Positions 37,267 to 47,609 of a stretch of DNA of 64,000 bases are shown piece by piece. The stretch covers positions 124,001-188,000 of the forward strand of contig JAJKFJ010021078.1 in NCBI GenBank assembly GCA_027382625.1, written 5' to 3'. Source of the DNA: Tetmemena sp. SeJ-2015. Taxonomy: Eukaryota; Ciliophora; Spirotrichea; Sporadotrichida; Oxytrichidae. The position numbers were made by a program, and so were the translations under genes. The notes under the pieces were generated by a model, which was not told where the DNA came from, made no database searches, and saw only the letters and a program-made list of their open reading frames with translations. The stretch's first letter is position 1. The number at the start of each line of letters is the position of its first letter.

Positions 37267-39346
37267 ATGAACAGTTAAACCAATATTCAAACCAATAATT
37301 CGATTATATTGCTGAAAAAGAGTGCTGTGAATTCAGACAAAGCAATCAAGAGTAGATAATTAATAATTTAATTGTTATAACTAACTAAGATTAGCAGCTA
37401 TGAGTATCTTACAGAGATATTAGGTTACCTTGAGATTACTGACTTAGCAGGAAAGACTCAAGACTATCACCACAGAGGTATTTGAAGAAGTGGAAGTGGT
37501 GCAGCCAATCTAATAGCAGCTTGAGTCACTCCACCTCAGCAATAAAGAACGACTGACTGCGGCAGAGGAGGCATAGTAACAGAATAACAATAACAATCTG
37601 ACGATATCAGACAACTCCTCACAAGATATGGGCATCCAGAAATCCCAAAACTCACAAGATGACTTGGTGGAGATCATACAGACTGCAAGTGCAGCAGGAT
37701 CCAAGAGAAAGCAGCCAGACACACTCAGCTCATTGAGAGAATAGGCTCTTGCTTCAAAGAGAAGACATCTCGACGACTAGGACAGAACCAACAGAAGCAC
37801 ATAGCCAAACTCTGAGAAGAAAGACAACGTAAATGAGGATCGAAGATAGCTTCTTACCGCTCAGAATTTGCAAGTCTAGGAGCTGTAGTAGCCTCTCTCA
37901 TTTACTGGAAAGCTGGACTTTACTGCAAAGCTGAAGAATAAGTTGTTCTAAGACCAGCTTGCACAATAGAATGGGAACCATCATGGACCAAGTTCCCTTT
38001 AAGTGGAGTTAGGATCGAACAGCAAGACTAATGTGACTAATGATGAGCTTATCATTGATGATGTCAGACAGGCTAATTCTTCACCATCAGATGAAATTGA
38101 ATCTCTGTTCTTCAATCGCTCTCCACTTTAGCCCGAGGATTTGATCAAGTCCAGTCCTCCAAATATCGAAGAAGTTAGCAAGAATCAACTTTAGAATAAT
38201 CAAGAAGCAAGTACCAGCTAAGAGTACAGATAGGCACTACTTAACTATGATAAGTTCGATTCAACCCCTCCTTAAATAAACCAAAGTAGGACTAATGTAG
38301 TTCAAGGGAGCACTGAGGCTGATTTAGAAGAGGAGAAAGGTGGACAAGGTGAGTGTCAAGATAAAGACCAAATGAGGAAGAGAGCCCTGCTTGAGGTTGC
38401 ACAAAGATAGATACTTCAGGTTAACTAAGCTGATGTCTCATAAGAGCGAAGACCTTTGAATCAATCTTAGAATGAAAATTCCTTCCACATTAACAAAGGA
38501 GAGAGGTCCTAGATTGTGAAGCAGATTCAGAAGAGGATAGTACAGGAGACTATTCTCATCGATCAAAATATCTACATCTCAGTGAAGGATCTTGATACCT
38601 TAGCCGAATATGAGAGTATGCTATTTTTCGATCCTAAGAATCTCCAAAAGCTCAACAAATGGATCTAGCAGGGAAGATATACTTGCCAAGAGCACGTGAC
38701 AGATGATAGACTTACTCTCCGCATCAAGATATTTACTTTCCATCTCTCAGCCAAGTAGTAGGATGATTGCCAAGCGCTACTGAATGAGATAAAATCCTTG
38801 AAAGCTGAAAGAAGGTAAATCAACAAAGAAATCACTCTCTTCTAATTCTTTGTTACCAATATCTTCAATGAACGCACTTAGAGACATGCTTTTGATAAGA
38901 ACATCTCTGCTACTTAGTTGCAAAAGTATGCAGACAATCCTGAAAACCTCTTTATTGCGAAAGAAGCCCTGGGAGTCAGAGACTATAAGTAGGGATACTG
39001 CTCTTATCAACTTGCCTTTACAGAGGAGATGTGCTTTGATGAAGAACCTTAGCGCCACCCTAGCCTCTTCCCTGACAAGCTTTTGCTCTACTGCCCTACT
39101 GGGGGTGCAGGCTCTCTTGGTGAGTTCTAAATTTGTCCTCTTAAGCGGCGGGAATTGGTGATAGACCAAACTGACGAATTCTCGAACGAGGCTCTTTAGC
39201 AATTAGAGCAGAAGGCTCAGATGTTAAACAACCCTTGCGATTAAGAGGCAATTAGGAAAGAGAAGTACAAATACAAGTACCATGTCGCCCTCCCTGTCAG
39301 AGATAATCAGGAATATACCGTTTATTTTCCCAAGTTCTTCCAGTGA
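37267..39346 (+). CDS. Large Gln/Asn-rich basic protein, function unknown
   Basis: ATG 37267 opens MNSQTNIQTNNS. After one apparent one-base shift near 37440 the frame continues for about 630 codons to TGA 39344-39346 with no IES or intron. The middle is Gln/Ser/Asn-rich with basic clusters resembling nuclear localisation signals (GSKRKQPD, ASKRRHLDD). The C-terminal third is better ordered: NIYISVKDLDTLAEYESMLF, then RLTLRIKIFTFHLSAK, a helical ALLNEIKSLKAERR, and CPTGGAGSLGEF. I do not recognise a family. A nuclear or chromatin role is conceivable from composition only. Confidence 0.7.
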
Positions 39347-39377
39347 CTATTATTGTTTGTATATCTAAACTTGCACT

Positions 39378-40187
39378 ATGAACCACTTATAGCTCTTAAT
39401 TTTATTCTAATTTTCATTCTACTTTGGTCATTACCTTATTTTTGTCTCTTCACTTCAAATTAACTAAATTTGGAAGGAGAACTTCTCTGAGCTCATGGAA
39501 ATAACCGCCGATGGGAAAATAAACATCGATTAGACCCTCGCAACTCGCAAACTTCTGATGAGTCACTTGAACGATAACGTTTTCTAAAATTTGGACCGCC
39601 TGCTTTCTCTCAAATCCTACGATGAAGATATGAAGTTCCACAAGAATAAACTCACTCAGCCCAAGAAACAGTAAATCGCTTAAGAACTGATAGAAGACTC
39701 ACTCAAGTCCAAGGATAAGTCTGAAAAGGGCGAGGAATAGTCAGAAAGTAAGCCATTTAGCGACGAGCAGATTGCAGAATAGAACAAGGACGTGTATCAA
39801 AGCATCGATAAGATATTAATCGCTCACAGGAACACTAAGTTCTTCTTGTTCGTGATGAGCTGGCAATTCTTCCTGGCTTACTTCCTCATCAAGAAATTCT
39901 GCTAGGGCCTCTTCCTTTACTACATCTACAAGAAGGGCAAGAGCGGAGTTCTACCCATCCCCATCCAACTTCCAAACGCTTAAAACTAAACCCAAGGCTA
40001 AGCTAACTAGCAAAGTTCATAGTAGGTTAACGCAGCAAACTTTCAAAGACAGATGCAAGCCTTGAGTTATCAGCAATAACAGCATTAACTAGCAGCTACA
40101 GAGGTAATAAATGGTTCAACAATAAACCCCTAATCCATCCTAATGAAAAGAAAAATCGCTTCTTCATCAAAGATTGATAATTCTTGA
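39378..40187 (+). CDS. Small membrane protein with N-terminal signal and C-terminal helix
   Basis: ATG 39378 gives a hydrophobic start (MNHLQLLILFQFSFYFGHYL) typical of a signal peptide or anchor. A helical, charged luminal-type region follows (ENFSELMEITADGK, NLDRLLSLKSYDEDMKFHK), then one strong membrane helix (TKFFLFVMSWQFFLAYFLI) and a Gln-rich tail ending ...KIASSSKIDNS at TGA 40185-40187. One open frame of 269 codons, no interruption. Only 31 bp separates it from the stop of the upstream gene. Family not recognised; the layout recalls type I or hairpin endomembrane proteins. Confidence 0.7.
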
Positions 40188-40384
40188 ATTTCAAATTCGT
40201 CTTTCTTTTGATTTAACTCGAGATCAAAATTATCGAATATAAATAGATTGAAGAAGAAAAAGAAGAAATGAATAGTGCTGTATTAATTATTCATCTCATG
40301 TTAAAAACTTTGATTATCACAGAAATAGAGGCAACTAAATCAACATCAGCATAGTTACATGTGTGTGCAATATTTATTTCGACA

Positions 40385-43300
40385 ATGGATAATAGCTTGT
40401 ATGCGACAACACCTTCCTAAAATTAATTTGCTTTCGGACAGACTCCTCCCGCAAGTGTACAGGTAAAATCTTCCACCTCCATCCCCACTGGTTCGAAGCT
40501 TTTCGGTCTCAAAAATTAGCGTTAGTAATACACCCCTAGTTATCTCCAACAGAAGTTGCTGATTAAGCTCCAAAAACAAAACAGCAGAAATGACCTGCAC
40601 AGTAGTTCGAGTGGCGGTGCTGGGGTCCCTTCAAACACTGGTGTTAGTGGAAACCAGATTTCTCTTCCAGCAATTCCCTCGATAAGAAATTTATTACAGT
40701 CTTACTTATCTTGCATTATAAATTATCGATCAACAACAGTTTGACTACGGCAGCTACTGGATTGAGTTCGATGGACTAGTCTCAGAAACCGTTTCCTGGA
40801 GGAGCCATGCGCAAAACTAGTGCCAACAGCTTAACACGGGTAGGGCACCATTTGCAGGACTCCAATTCTATCACGAGAGACAGCCAAAAGCTGAAAGCAA
40901 AAACCATTCAAGATTCTAATTCAAAATCAGTGTAAGTGTCACTCACTATCTTATTCTAATTTGCTTGAGAGCTTCAACCGGTAAGGGACTTACAAGCAAA
41001 TAATGTCAATCAATAAATCCAACAAGTCAATTGGCAAGGGCAATTAGAGAAATTGCTAATCTATGATAGTATTTCACTATTTACATGTTGTTGAATACAG
41101 AGCAGCGATCTTCGCTAACCTAGGACGCATCTGCGATGTAGAACTTCTTAAATAGCCAAATGGATGCCTCGAGGCAGAAGTCGAATTCGAGAGACAGGAA
41201 CTAGCGAATCTAAGAAGGAGTGCTTCAAAATATTCAAGAGCAGAATGAATCAAACCACTCCTCCATCAAAGCGTAATTGCTGAGACATAACCCACTCCCC
41301 AATTTTCACACGAGTAAGACCTCAACCAAGTCGTTTGGCTCAGTCCAAGCATTTGCTGCTAACACTAATGCTCTATATGAGTATGATCATAATAGCTTTT
41401 GTAAATTTAAATGTCGGGACAGTTAGGTAAAGTAATGAGGACAGAATCGCTATAATCCTAAATATGCTGCAACCAAAATCCAATTCGAAAAAGTCATTTG
41501 TCAGTACGAATGAAGAACCTACTGGCTCCCAAGAAAGAAGAAAATAAACATAGACAATTGAGAGCAATCAATCAAACATAGAGAAGCCACAGCCCTCTTC
41601 TTCGCCTTTTTAATGGCCCTAGATACAAATATTTGGAATTTATGATGGCCACGGTGGTGTTGCTTGTGCAGACTACCTGAAAGAGAATCTTCATAACAGG
41701 ATAATTAGAAACCCCAATTTTCCGAATGAAATTAACGCTGCTATTATAGCAGGGTCCAAGGAGTGTGATCAAGAGTTCATCTAGCGTATCTAAGAAGAAT
41801 ATCAAAGCTTTGTTTTCTTTATTTTACTGGACTATCAATATCAGAAAAGTGTTAATTCTCTAAACGAAAAAAGAGAGAACGGGACAGCTCAGGTGAATCG
41901 AGCGGGCTCGTGTGGGATTCTTCTGATGAGCGTTAATAAAGACGTCTATATAATAAATGTAGGTGACAGCTGAGCCATCATGTCACAAGGGCAAGTAATC
42001 CAACAGATAAGCACCGACCACAAACCGACTGATAAGACTGAGTTCGACCGCATCAACTAGAATGGCTTATCAATCCCTTAATAGGAATTTTATTCGAATT
42101 AGTTTAGAATGGAGGCAAGATATATCAGTCGTCTACAGTTTTCGTGAATGGATAGCCTACACAGCAGATAAGGCAGGCTATCATATAAAAATACACGCAA
42201 GTTCAAGAGAAAGACTAGGACAACCCATTTATAGGACCGTACAGAGTTTTCCCCGGAAAGTTGTCGGTTACAAGAACATTTGGTGATATAGAAGCTAAGC
42301 TCAGAGAATTGTAAATTGCATTTCTTAAATGTTCTAATCTAATTTGGAGGGAAAGATGGAGTAGTAGTGTGCGAGCCAGAGATAATAGAGATGAAGAATG
42401 GGGGAGAGCAGCTAGAGTACATTTTGATGGGTAGCGATGGAATTTTCGACAGACTGACGAACGAAGATATAGGGACCATGGCTTGGAGAGTTATTAGGAA
42501 GTACGAGAATAATCCAAAAGTCAGCATTCATACTATTTGCGGGAAAATCGCAGATGAGGTTATCATCCAAGCTGCAGTCAATAAATCCATCGACAACCTC
42601 TCTGTGGTTGTTGTGGCTTTTCAGAAATTTAACTTGTAATTTGAAAATATCGATCAAATTATAAGAGTATCTGGATTCGAAGAGAATGGGGAAAGGATCC
42701 GCAGAGCAGTTACTCTCGCCAATTGACTACGACAGAATATAAAGTAAGAAGAGGAAATCAAATAATTAATAATGAATTTGCTTATAATTACACTTGCTAA
42801 ATAATTAAGCGCCGCCAATTAACCACTTGATAAAGCTGAACAGCGGAATGACCTTGAACTCTAAGAAGATATACATGCGGCTTCACTAGAACGGCCAGAA
42901 GTCAAGAAACATCATGACTTCCATTAACTCTAACTCAAATAACTCTGCTCAACTCAACTCCATATAAAAACCTTTAGATATATTATTATTAAATTTTCCT
43001 AGCAGCAAGATGACATAGAAGCTTAGAAGTTAAAGGTGTAGGAGAGATTGAATCTTTATAAAATGAAGCACCAAAACCTTGCACTCAATACCTCTGGAGG
43101 ACTTCTTCAAGACAACTCCTTGAGATAGTAGCTCTAAATTTTAACTATCTTTTTCCTCTATTAGCACTCATCCAATGATCAATTGGTACTCCCTCAAATG
43201 CCCACAAGTCTTACTTAAAACTAACTTATAGGTAAGAAGCCTCAGACTTCGCAGAACTCCTCCATCAACTTTCTCATGAACTCTTCCCTCAAGTCGCAAC

Positions 43301-43461
43301 CTAACGCCCCACTCTTGCTCGGGCAAGGCAGCTCTGGAAACCCCCCTCCAATTTTACAAACTATGACACCTAACAACAACAGAAGTTACTACGCCACTGC
43401 AAATTCTCCAGCTCAGAACCAAACGCCCAAGTTACTCACTGTAAAGCGAGCCTTAATTTGA
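40385..43461 (+). CDS. PP2C-type protein phosphatase with low-complexity flanks
   Basis: A Gln/Ser/Asn-rich N-terminal third begins MDNSLYATTPS (ATG 40385). The PP2C domain follows: NVGTVRQSNEDRIAIIL (near 41410), the metal-binding IFGIYDGHGGVACADYL, GTAQVNRAGSCGILL, DVYIINVGDS-x-AIMSQGQ, ISTDHKPTDKTEFDRI, GPYRVFPGKLSVTRTFGD, EYILMGSDGIFDRLTNED and SIDNLSVVVVAF. The DGHGG, DG and DN metal ligands are intact. Oddities: an in-frame TGA at 41971-41973 occupies the position of the near-invariant Arg of GDSRA, and a frame change occurs near 41395. A TGA at about 42722 closes the domain; a Gln/Asn/Pro-rich frame then runs to 43461 and is taken as the tail of the same protein after an IES or intron, which is uncertain. 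Confidence 0.8.
42307..42340 (+). other. IES, 34 bp, pointer AATT
   Basis: AATT at 42307-42310 and 42341-42344. Removal joins IEAKLRE to FGGKDGVVVCEPEI in frame, the normal PP2C order. The insert begins with GTAAATTG after the pointer, but no AG lies at the right edge, so it is not a GT-AG intron. Confidence 0.75.
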
Positions 43462-43821
43462 CTTCTCACCTCCCGATTAACTGCTGCTTTACTGCCAGCT
43501 CTACTGATTACTTTTGAAGCACTGTAAATACTAACTATAACAACACATATTGACGCACATTATATATATTAAGAGGATAATAACAAACTTAAGCACTTTA
43601 GGAACTAACTTGTTTTAAACACACAAATTATTCATTTGGATAGATACACACACCAAACTCTCATTATTATTACAAAGCTATGAATACTAAATTTTATTTC
43701 ATTTTAATAAATTATTTGAAAATAAAAGCCACTGAGTGAGAATTAGGCTCATGAAATTAATGATCTAATTAATCACTCCTTACTATCATCCCTTTATATA
43801 AGCGCTACTTAATTTCTGCTT
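43462..43821. other. Intergenic region between convergent genes
   Basis: 360 bp, very AT-rich, between the TGA of the phosphatase gene and the TGA of the minus-strand E1-like gene. No coding frame or RNA gene seen. Confidence 0.5.
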
Positions 43822-44986
43822 TCATATTTGAGCTACCTCCTCAACTTAAGCTTTCTTCTCTGCCTCTTCTTGATCTAGTTACAGTTGCTCTAACCTCTTT
43901 CTCTCTGCCTCCTCCTTTTCTACTTGCCTTTACTCCCATTTTGAGGGATGCTGGGTCTATTCATAGTCGTTGCAGAAAAGACACTTGTCTTCTCTAGGAA
44001 CTGGATACTGGAATGAGTCTCCACTGTTTACAGTCATAATGAACCTACTCTGGATGGGCACTTCTGGATCTGCGATGAGCCAAGTAGAGAAACGAGCTAC
44101 CATCATCTGAGCACACATCACGCATAGGTAACTATTCGATTGCCCAATAGGGTTATTGTTTCGAGGGATGAACTCTAAATTCTCTACTTCTTCTATTAAA
44201 CTTGGAAGCAACTTATTATCATTACATTTAAGATCGATTGTAATTACAGATAAATATGAAATAAAGAATAGCGAGGATCTCTGGGTCGTAGGTATCTGCA
44301 GAACAGGAGAGACAGGATTCACCAGGCAAGAAGAAGTCCACTGTCAGCTGCTAAGAAAACGTACCTCCGAAACATTTATTGTACAATAATAATATTAAGA
44401 ATATCTTAACTCCTTAGATGAGAGGAATTTCCCTTTTTAGGCAGAGTGCCTGCACAGCTGCGTCAAAATAGTCACCACATCTATCATATTGAAGACCACT
44501 GTCGCTTCCTTGCTGAGCTCAACAATCTTCGGCCAGTTTTACATAGCACACATGTCAAAAGCCTCAACAACCAAACTCGGAATTAATTAATTTCTTACCT
44601 TTTCAAACCATGTTTGGGTTGATCAAATGACTCTCAAGAATCCTATCTTTGGCCACCTGCACTTTCCTCTTGCCCACGTCACTGTGAGTGAACAGTACCT
44701 GCCTGTTCAGATTAGAGATATCGACTACGTCTTTGTCTATCAAAATCAGTTTCGCTACTCCAAGACGAGCAAGGCCAAGAGCCACTGAGCATCCCAACCC
44801 ACCGGTTCCCAGCAAAAGGCAAACTGAGCTTTCTACTTTCTCCTGCTTCCAGTTCTGAATCCTCCTCTGTCGATCAAAGGGATCTGCACTTTAGCTCGGC
44901 ACTGAGATGTCATTCTATTACTCTAGAGAAGCATGTTAGTTCTCTAATGTGTCTTATTGTTGTTCTCTATTGGAAATCGACTCCAT
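43822..44986 (-). CDS. E1/ThiF-family ubiquitin-like protein activating enzyme
   Basis: Adenylates the C-terminus of a ubiquitin-like or sulfur-carrier protein. From ATG 44986 (MESISNREQQQ) the sequence gives DRQRRIQNWKQEKVESSVCL, the nucleotide loop LLGTGGLGCSVALGLARLGV, LILIDKDVVDISNLNRQVLF (ATP-binding Asp and the Arg/Asn/Gln set) and VGKRKVQVAKDRI. Two zinc pairs are seen: CLSC and CLFC. One G seems missing near 44474: GATGTGGTGAC breaks the frame between FNMIDV and GDYFDAAVQAL. The C-terminal tail is a charged coil (EKEEAERKRLEQL) ending at TGA 43822-43824. It resembles the UBA4/MOCS3/ThiF branch more than canonical UBA1; substrate uncertain. Confidence 0.78.
44365..44409 (-). other. IES, 45 bp, pointer CTCC (GGAG on coding strand)
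   Basis: CTCC at 44365-44368 and 44410-44413. Removal gives REIPLIQG-GTFSQQLTVDF. The insert length is a multiple of three but would add residues with no counterpart in E1 enzymes. Confidence 0.8.
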
Positions 44987-45131
44987 TGTAAGTTGAAATT
45001 AAATGTGAAGAATTATTTTACTGATAAGAATAGAACTCAGTCTCTATTTCATTGTATAGTAGGATAGTATTATGCTGATTGGTATCTTTGTGAATTTAAT
45101 CCCTGCTTTCAAACCAATTATAGTATTAAAT
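44987..45131. promoter_or_regulatory. Divergent promoter region, E1-like gene / ABCF gene
   Basis: 145 AT-rich bases between ATG 44986 (minus) and ATG 45132 (plus). No ORF of its own and no named motif. Confidence 0.4.
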
Positions 45132-47510
45132 ATGGAAGAATCTTCTACTATTAAACTTATTTCCATAAATAGTCTAATGAACTATTACTCTTCTATATGT
45201 ATTGGTTTAAGTAGCTGGCCCAAGGTTTGCCAAATGACAAGCCTGACGAGCATATCTTGAAAGAGATTGAGAAGACTCTGCGTGCCTCTATCAAGTCTAA
45301 GACCTTGACAGAAGCTGCCTACAGCTACATGGCTCTTATCGTGAACGAGGACGCCCCTAAGAACGCCGCTGAGCTCATCACTTTGATTGGCGACTTCATG
45401 ACTGACGGTATGGCCTACAACGAGGACGACGCCTTCAAGGGCTGCGAGGTCATCATGCGCCACTTGCTTGAGCATGGTCTGCTCAGAATTGAAAACAGAG
45501 ACACCATCACAGCTGAGAAGCTCAGCAACCCCGTGGTCATCAACGAGATTAAGCAGAGCGGCCACTCTGGAGTCATCAGAGAGGAGGAGTTCTCAGACCC
45601 CTTCCTTGACTCGAGCGACTGGTAACTACAACACCTTCGAGGAAAAGCCATGGGAGCTGCTCAAGAAGAAGAAGAGAAAGCAAGATGACGAGGATGGACG
45701 CCAGCAAGATGCACTCGACAAGAAGATTGAGGAGTTCATGCAACACAAGAGAAGAGTGCCCATCCCTACTGTCATTCACGACAAGCCAGACCCCTTCAAG
45801 GCTGACATCATCCTCCCTGGACTTACTCTAGTGGCAGGCGGTAAAACTTTGCTTGATGGCGCCTAATTGAAGATCGTCCAAGGTAGAAAGTACGGTCTCG
45901 TTGGTAGAAACGGTATCGGTAAAACCACCCTCATCAATGCTATCTCTAGAAGAGAAATCGATAAGTTCCCTCAGAACCTCCATATTCTCCAAGTCGAGCA
46001 GGAAGTGGAAGCTGATGACATTTCTGTGCTTCAGCATGTGCTTAACTGTGATGTTGAGAGAACCAAACTGCTCAATGAACTTCAGGAGCTCACTACCTAG
46101 GATGACTCTGGACTTTCTGTTGCTGAGAAGACCGAGCACACTGCTAAAATTGCTAAGATCAATGATAGACTGATAGCTATCTAAGCTGAAAAGGTCGAGT
46201 CAAAGGCCACCAAGATTCTGGCTGGTCTCGGTTTCGGTCAGAATGAATTGAACATTCCCTCCAAAAACTTCTCTGGAGGTTGGAGAATGAGAATCGCCAT
46301 CGCTAAGGTGGTGTTCTGCGAGCCTGAGATCCTCTTACTCGATGAGCCCACCAATCACTTGGATCTGAACGCCCTGATCTGGCTTGAGGATTATATCCGC
46401 TCTCTTGACATCACTGTCATCATTGTGTCTCACGCTCGTGACTTTCTTAACGTCACAGTAGACGAGATCATCTAAACCTTTATCAAGATCGACTAATTGA
46501 GGGATTCTTATTCTATTCACAAGTTTACTTCTTCAACTAGAAACTGACTTATTTCAAGGGTAACTTCGACGACTTCGAGAGAGTCAAAAACGAGAAGATG
46601 AAGTTGCAGCTCAAGCAGAGAGAGTCACAGCAGGAGAAGATTGAGCACATCCAGAAGTTCATCGACAAGTTCAGATACAACGCCAAGCGTGCCTCCCTTG
46701 TGCAGTCCCGTATCAAGTCCATCAACCGCATGGACATCATCGAGGAGGTCATCTACGACCCCACTTGCGTCTTCATCTTCCCCAACCCTGAGAAGATCTC
46801 ACCACCTATGCTCCGCCTTGATGAAGCCAATATCGGCTATGTCCAAGAAAAGCATATCCTTGAGAAGGTCAACTTCAACCTTGATCTTGAGAAATAAATG
46901 AGAATGATGAATTATGAGCTTATATTTGAGACTAGAATATCTCTTGTGGGTCCTAACGGAGCAGGTAAGTCTACCTTGCTTAAGGCCTTGACTGGAGAGT
47001 TGACAGTCTTCGAGGGTCACTGCTTCATCCACAACAGACTGAGAGTGGGAGTGTTCACTCAACATCATTTGGACTCTCTTGACTTGAGATTATCTGCTGT
47101 CGAGTAGATCATATCACCTTAGTCTCCATATATAGTCTTAGTTATAAGATGATGAAGACTTACCCCAACGTGCACAGCGAGAAGTTCAGATCTCACTTGG
47201 GATCCTTCGGTATCTCCGGCAACTTGGCCCTGAGACCTATGTACTTGCTCTCTGGAGGTCAGAAGAGTAGAGTCGCCTTCGCCATGATCACCTGGACCAA
47301 GCCCCATATCAGAATCATAATTTCCCTTTTTACAAGTTGCATATCCTACTCTTGGATGAGCCTACCAATCATTTGGATTTCGATGCTATCAATGCCCTCA
47401 TCGTGGCCCTCAACAACTTCGAAGGAGGTATCGTCGTGGTTTCTCACGATCAGTATTTCCTCAGCAGTGTCTGCGATATAAAAATATTTCATAAGATATT
47501 AGCAAGTTGA
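45132..47510 (+). CDS. ABCF3: ABCF-type ATPase (GCN20/ABCF3-like), 3' end incomplete
   Basis: Soluble twin-ABC ATPase acting on ribosomes. ATG 45132 (MEESSTIKLISINSL) joins, after a probable small IES, to LAQGLPNDKPDEHILKEI. The first ABC domain has GRKYGLVGRNGIGKTTLINA (Walker A), HILQVEQEV, NFSGGWRMRIAIAKV (signature) and ILLLDEPTNHLDLNALIWLE (Walker B). The ABCF linker follows (KFRYNAKRASLVQSRIKS). The second domain has RISLVGPNGAGKSTLLKAL, LLSGGQKSRVAFAMI, LLLDEPTNHLDFDAINAL and VVVSHDQYFLSSVCD. At least four IESs interrupt it. A one-base frame break lies at 45620-45625. After VCD (47475) the expected last 30-40 residues are abs­ent; the frame runs into AT-rich sequence and a TGA at 47508. 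Confidence 0.9.
46473..46525 (+). other. IES, 53 bp, pointer TA
   Basis: TA at 46473-46474 and 46526-46527. Excision joins TVDEII to YFFNQKLTYFKGNF, the expected ABCF path after the His-switch. Ends are TAAACC and GTTTA, an inverted TAAAC. Confidence 0.8.
46887..46925 (+). other. IES, 39 bp, pointer TTGAGA
   Basis: TTGAGA at 46887-46892 and 46926-46931. Excision gives NLDLE-TRISLVGPNGAG, directly before the second Walker A. The insert contains in-frame TGA codons. Confidence 0.9.
47106..47146 (+). other. IES, 41 bp, pointer AGAT
   Basis: AGAT at 47106-47109 and 47147-47150. Excision gives LSAVEQ-MMKTYPNVHSEK with the required frame change of two bases. Confidence 0.85.
47305..47339 (+). other. 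IES, 35 bp, pointer CATATC
   Basis: CATATC at 47305-47310 and 47340-47345. Excision gives TWTKPHI-LLLDEPTNHLDF, restoring the second Walker B motif. Confidence 0.92.
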
Positions 47511-47609
47511 GAAATAGTTAAAAATAGTTCTTTAATCGCAGCAGTTAGATTAGAATAAAATAGCAATTAACATTAACTTGCTAATAATACAACTACAAAT
47601 AACTTAACT

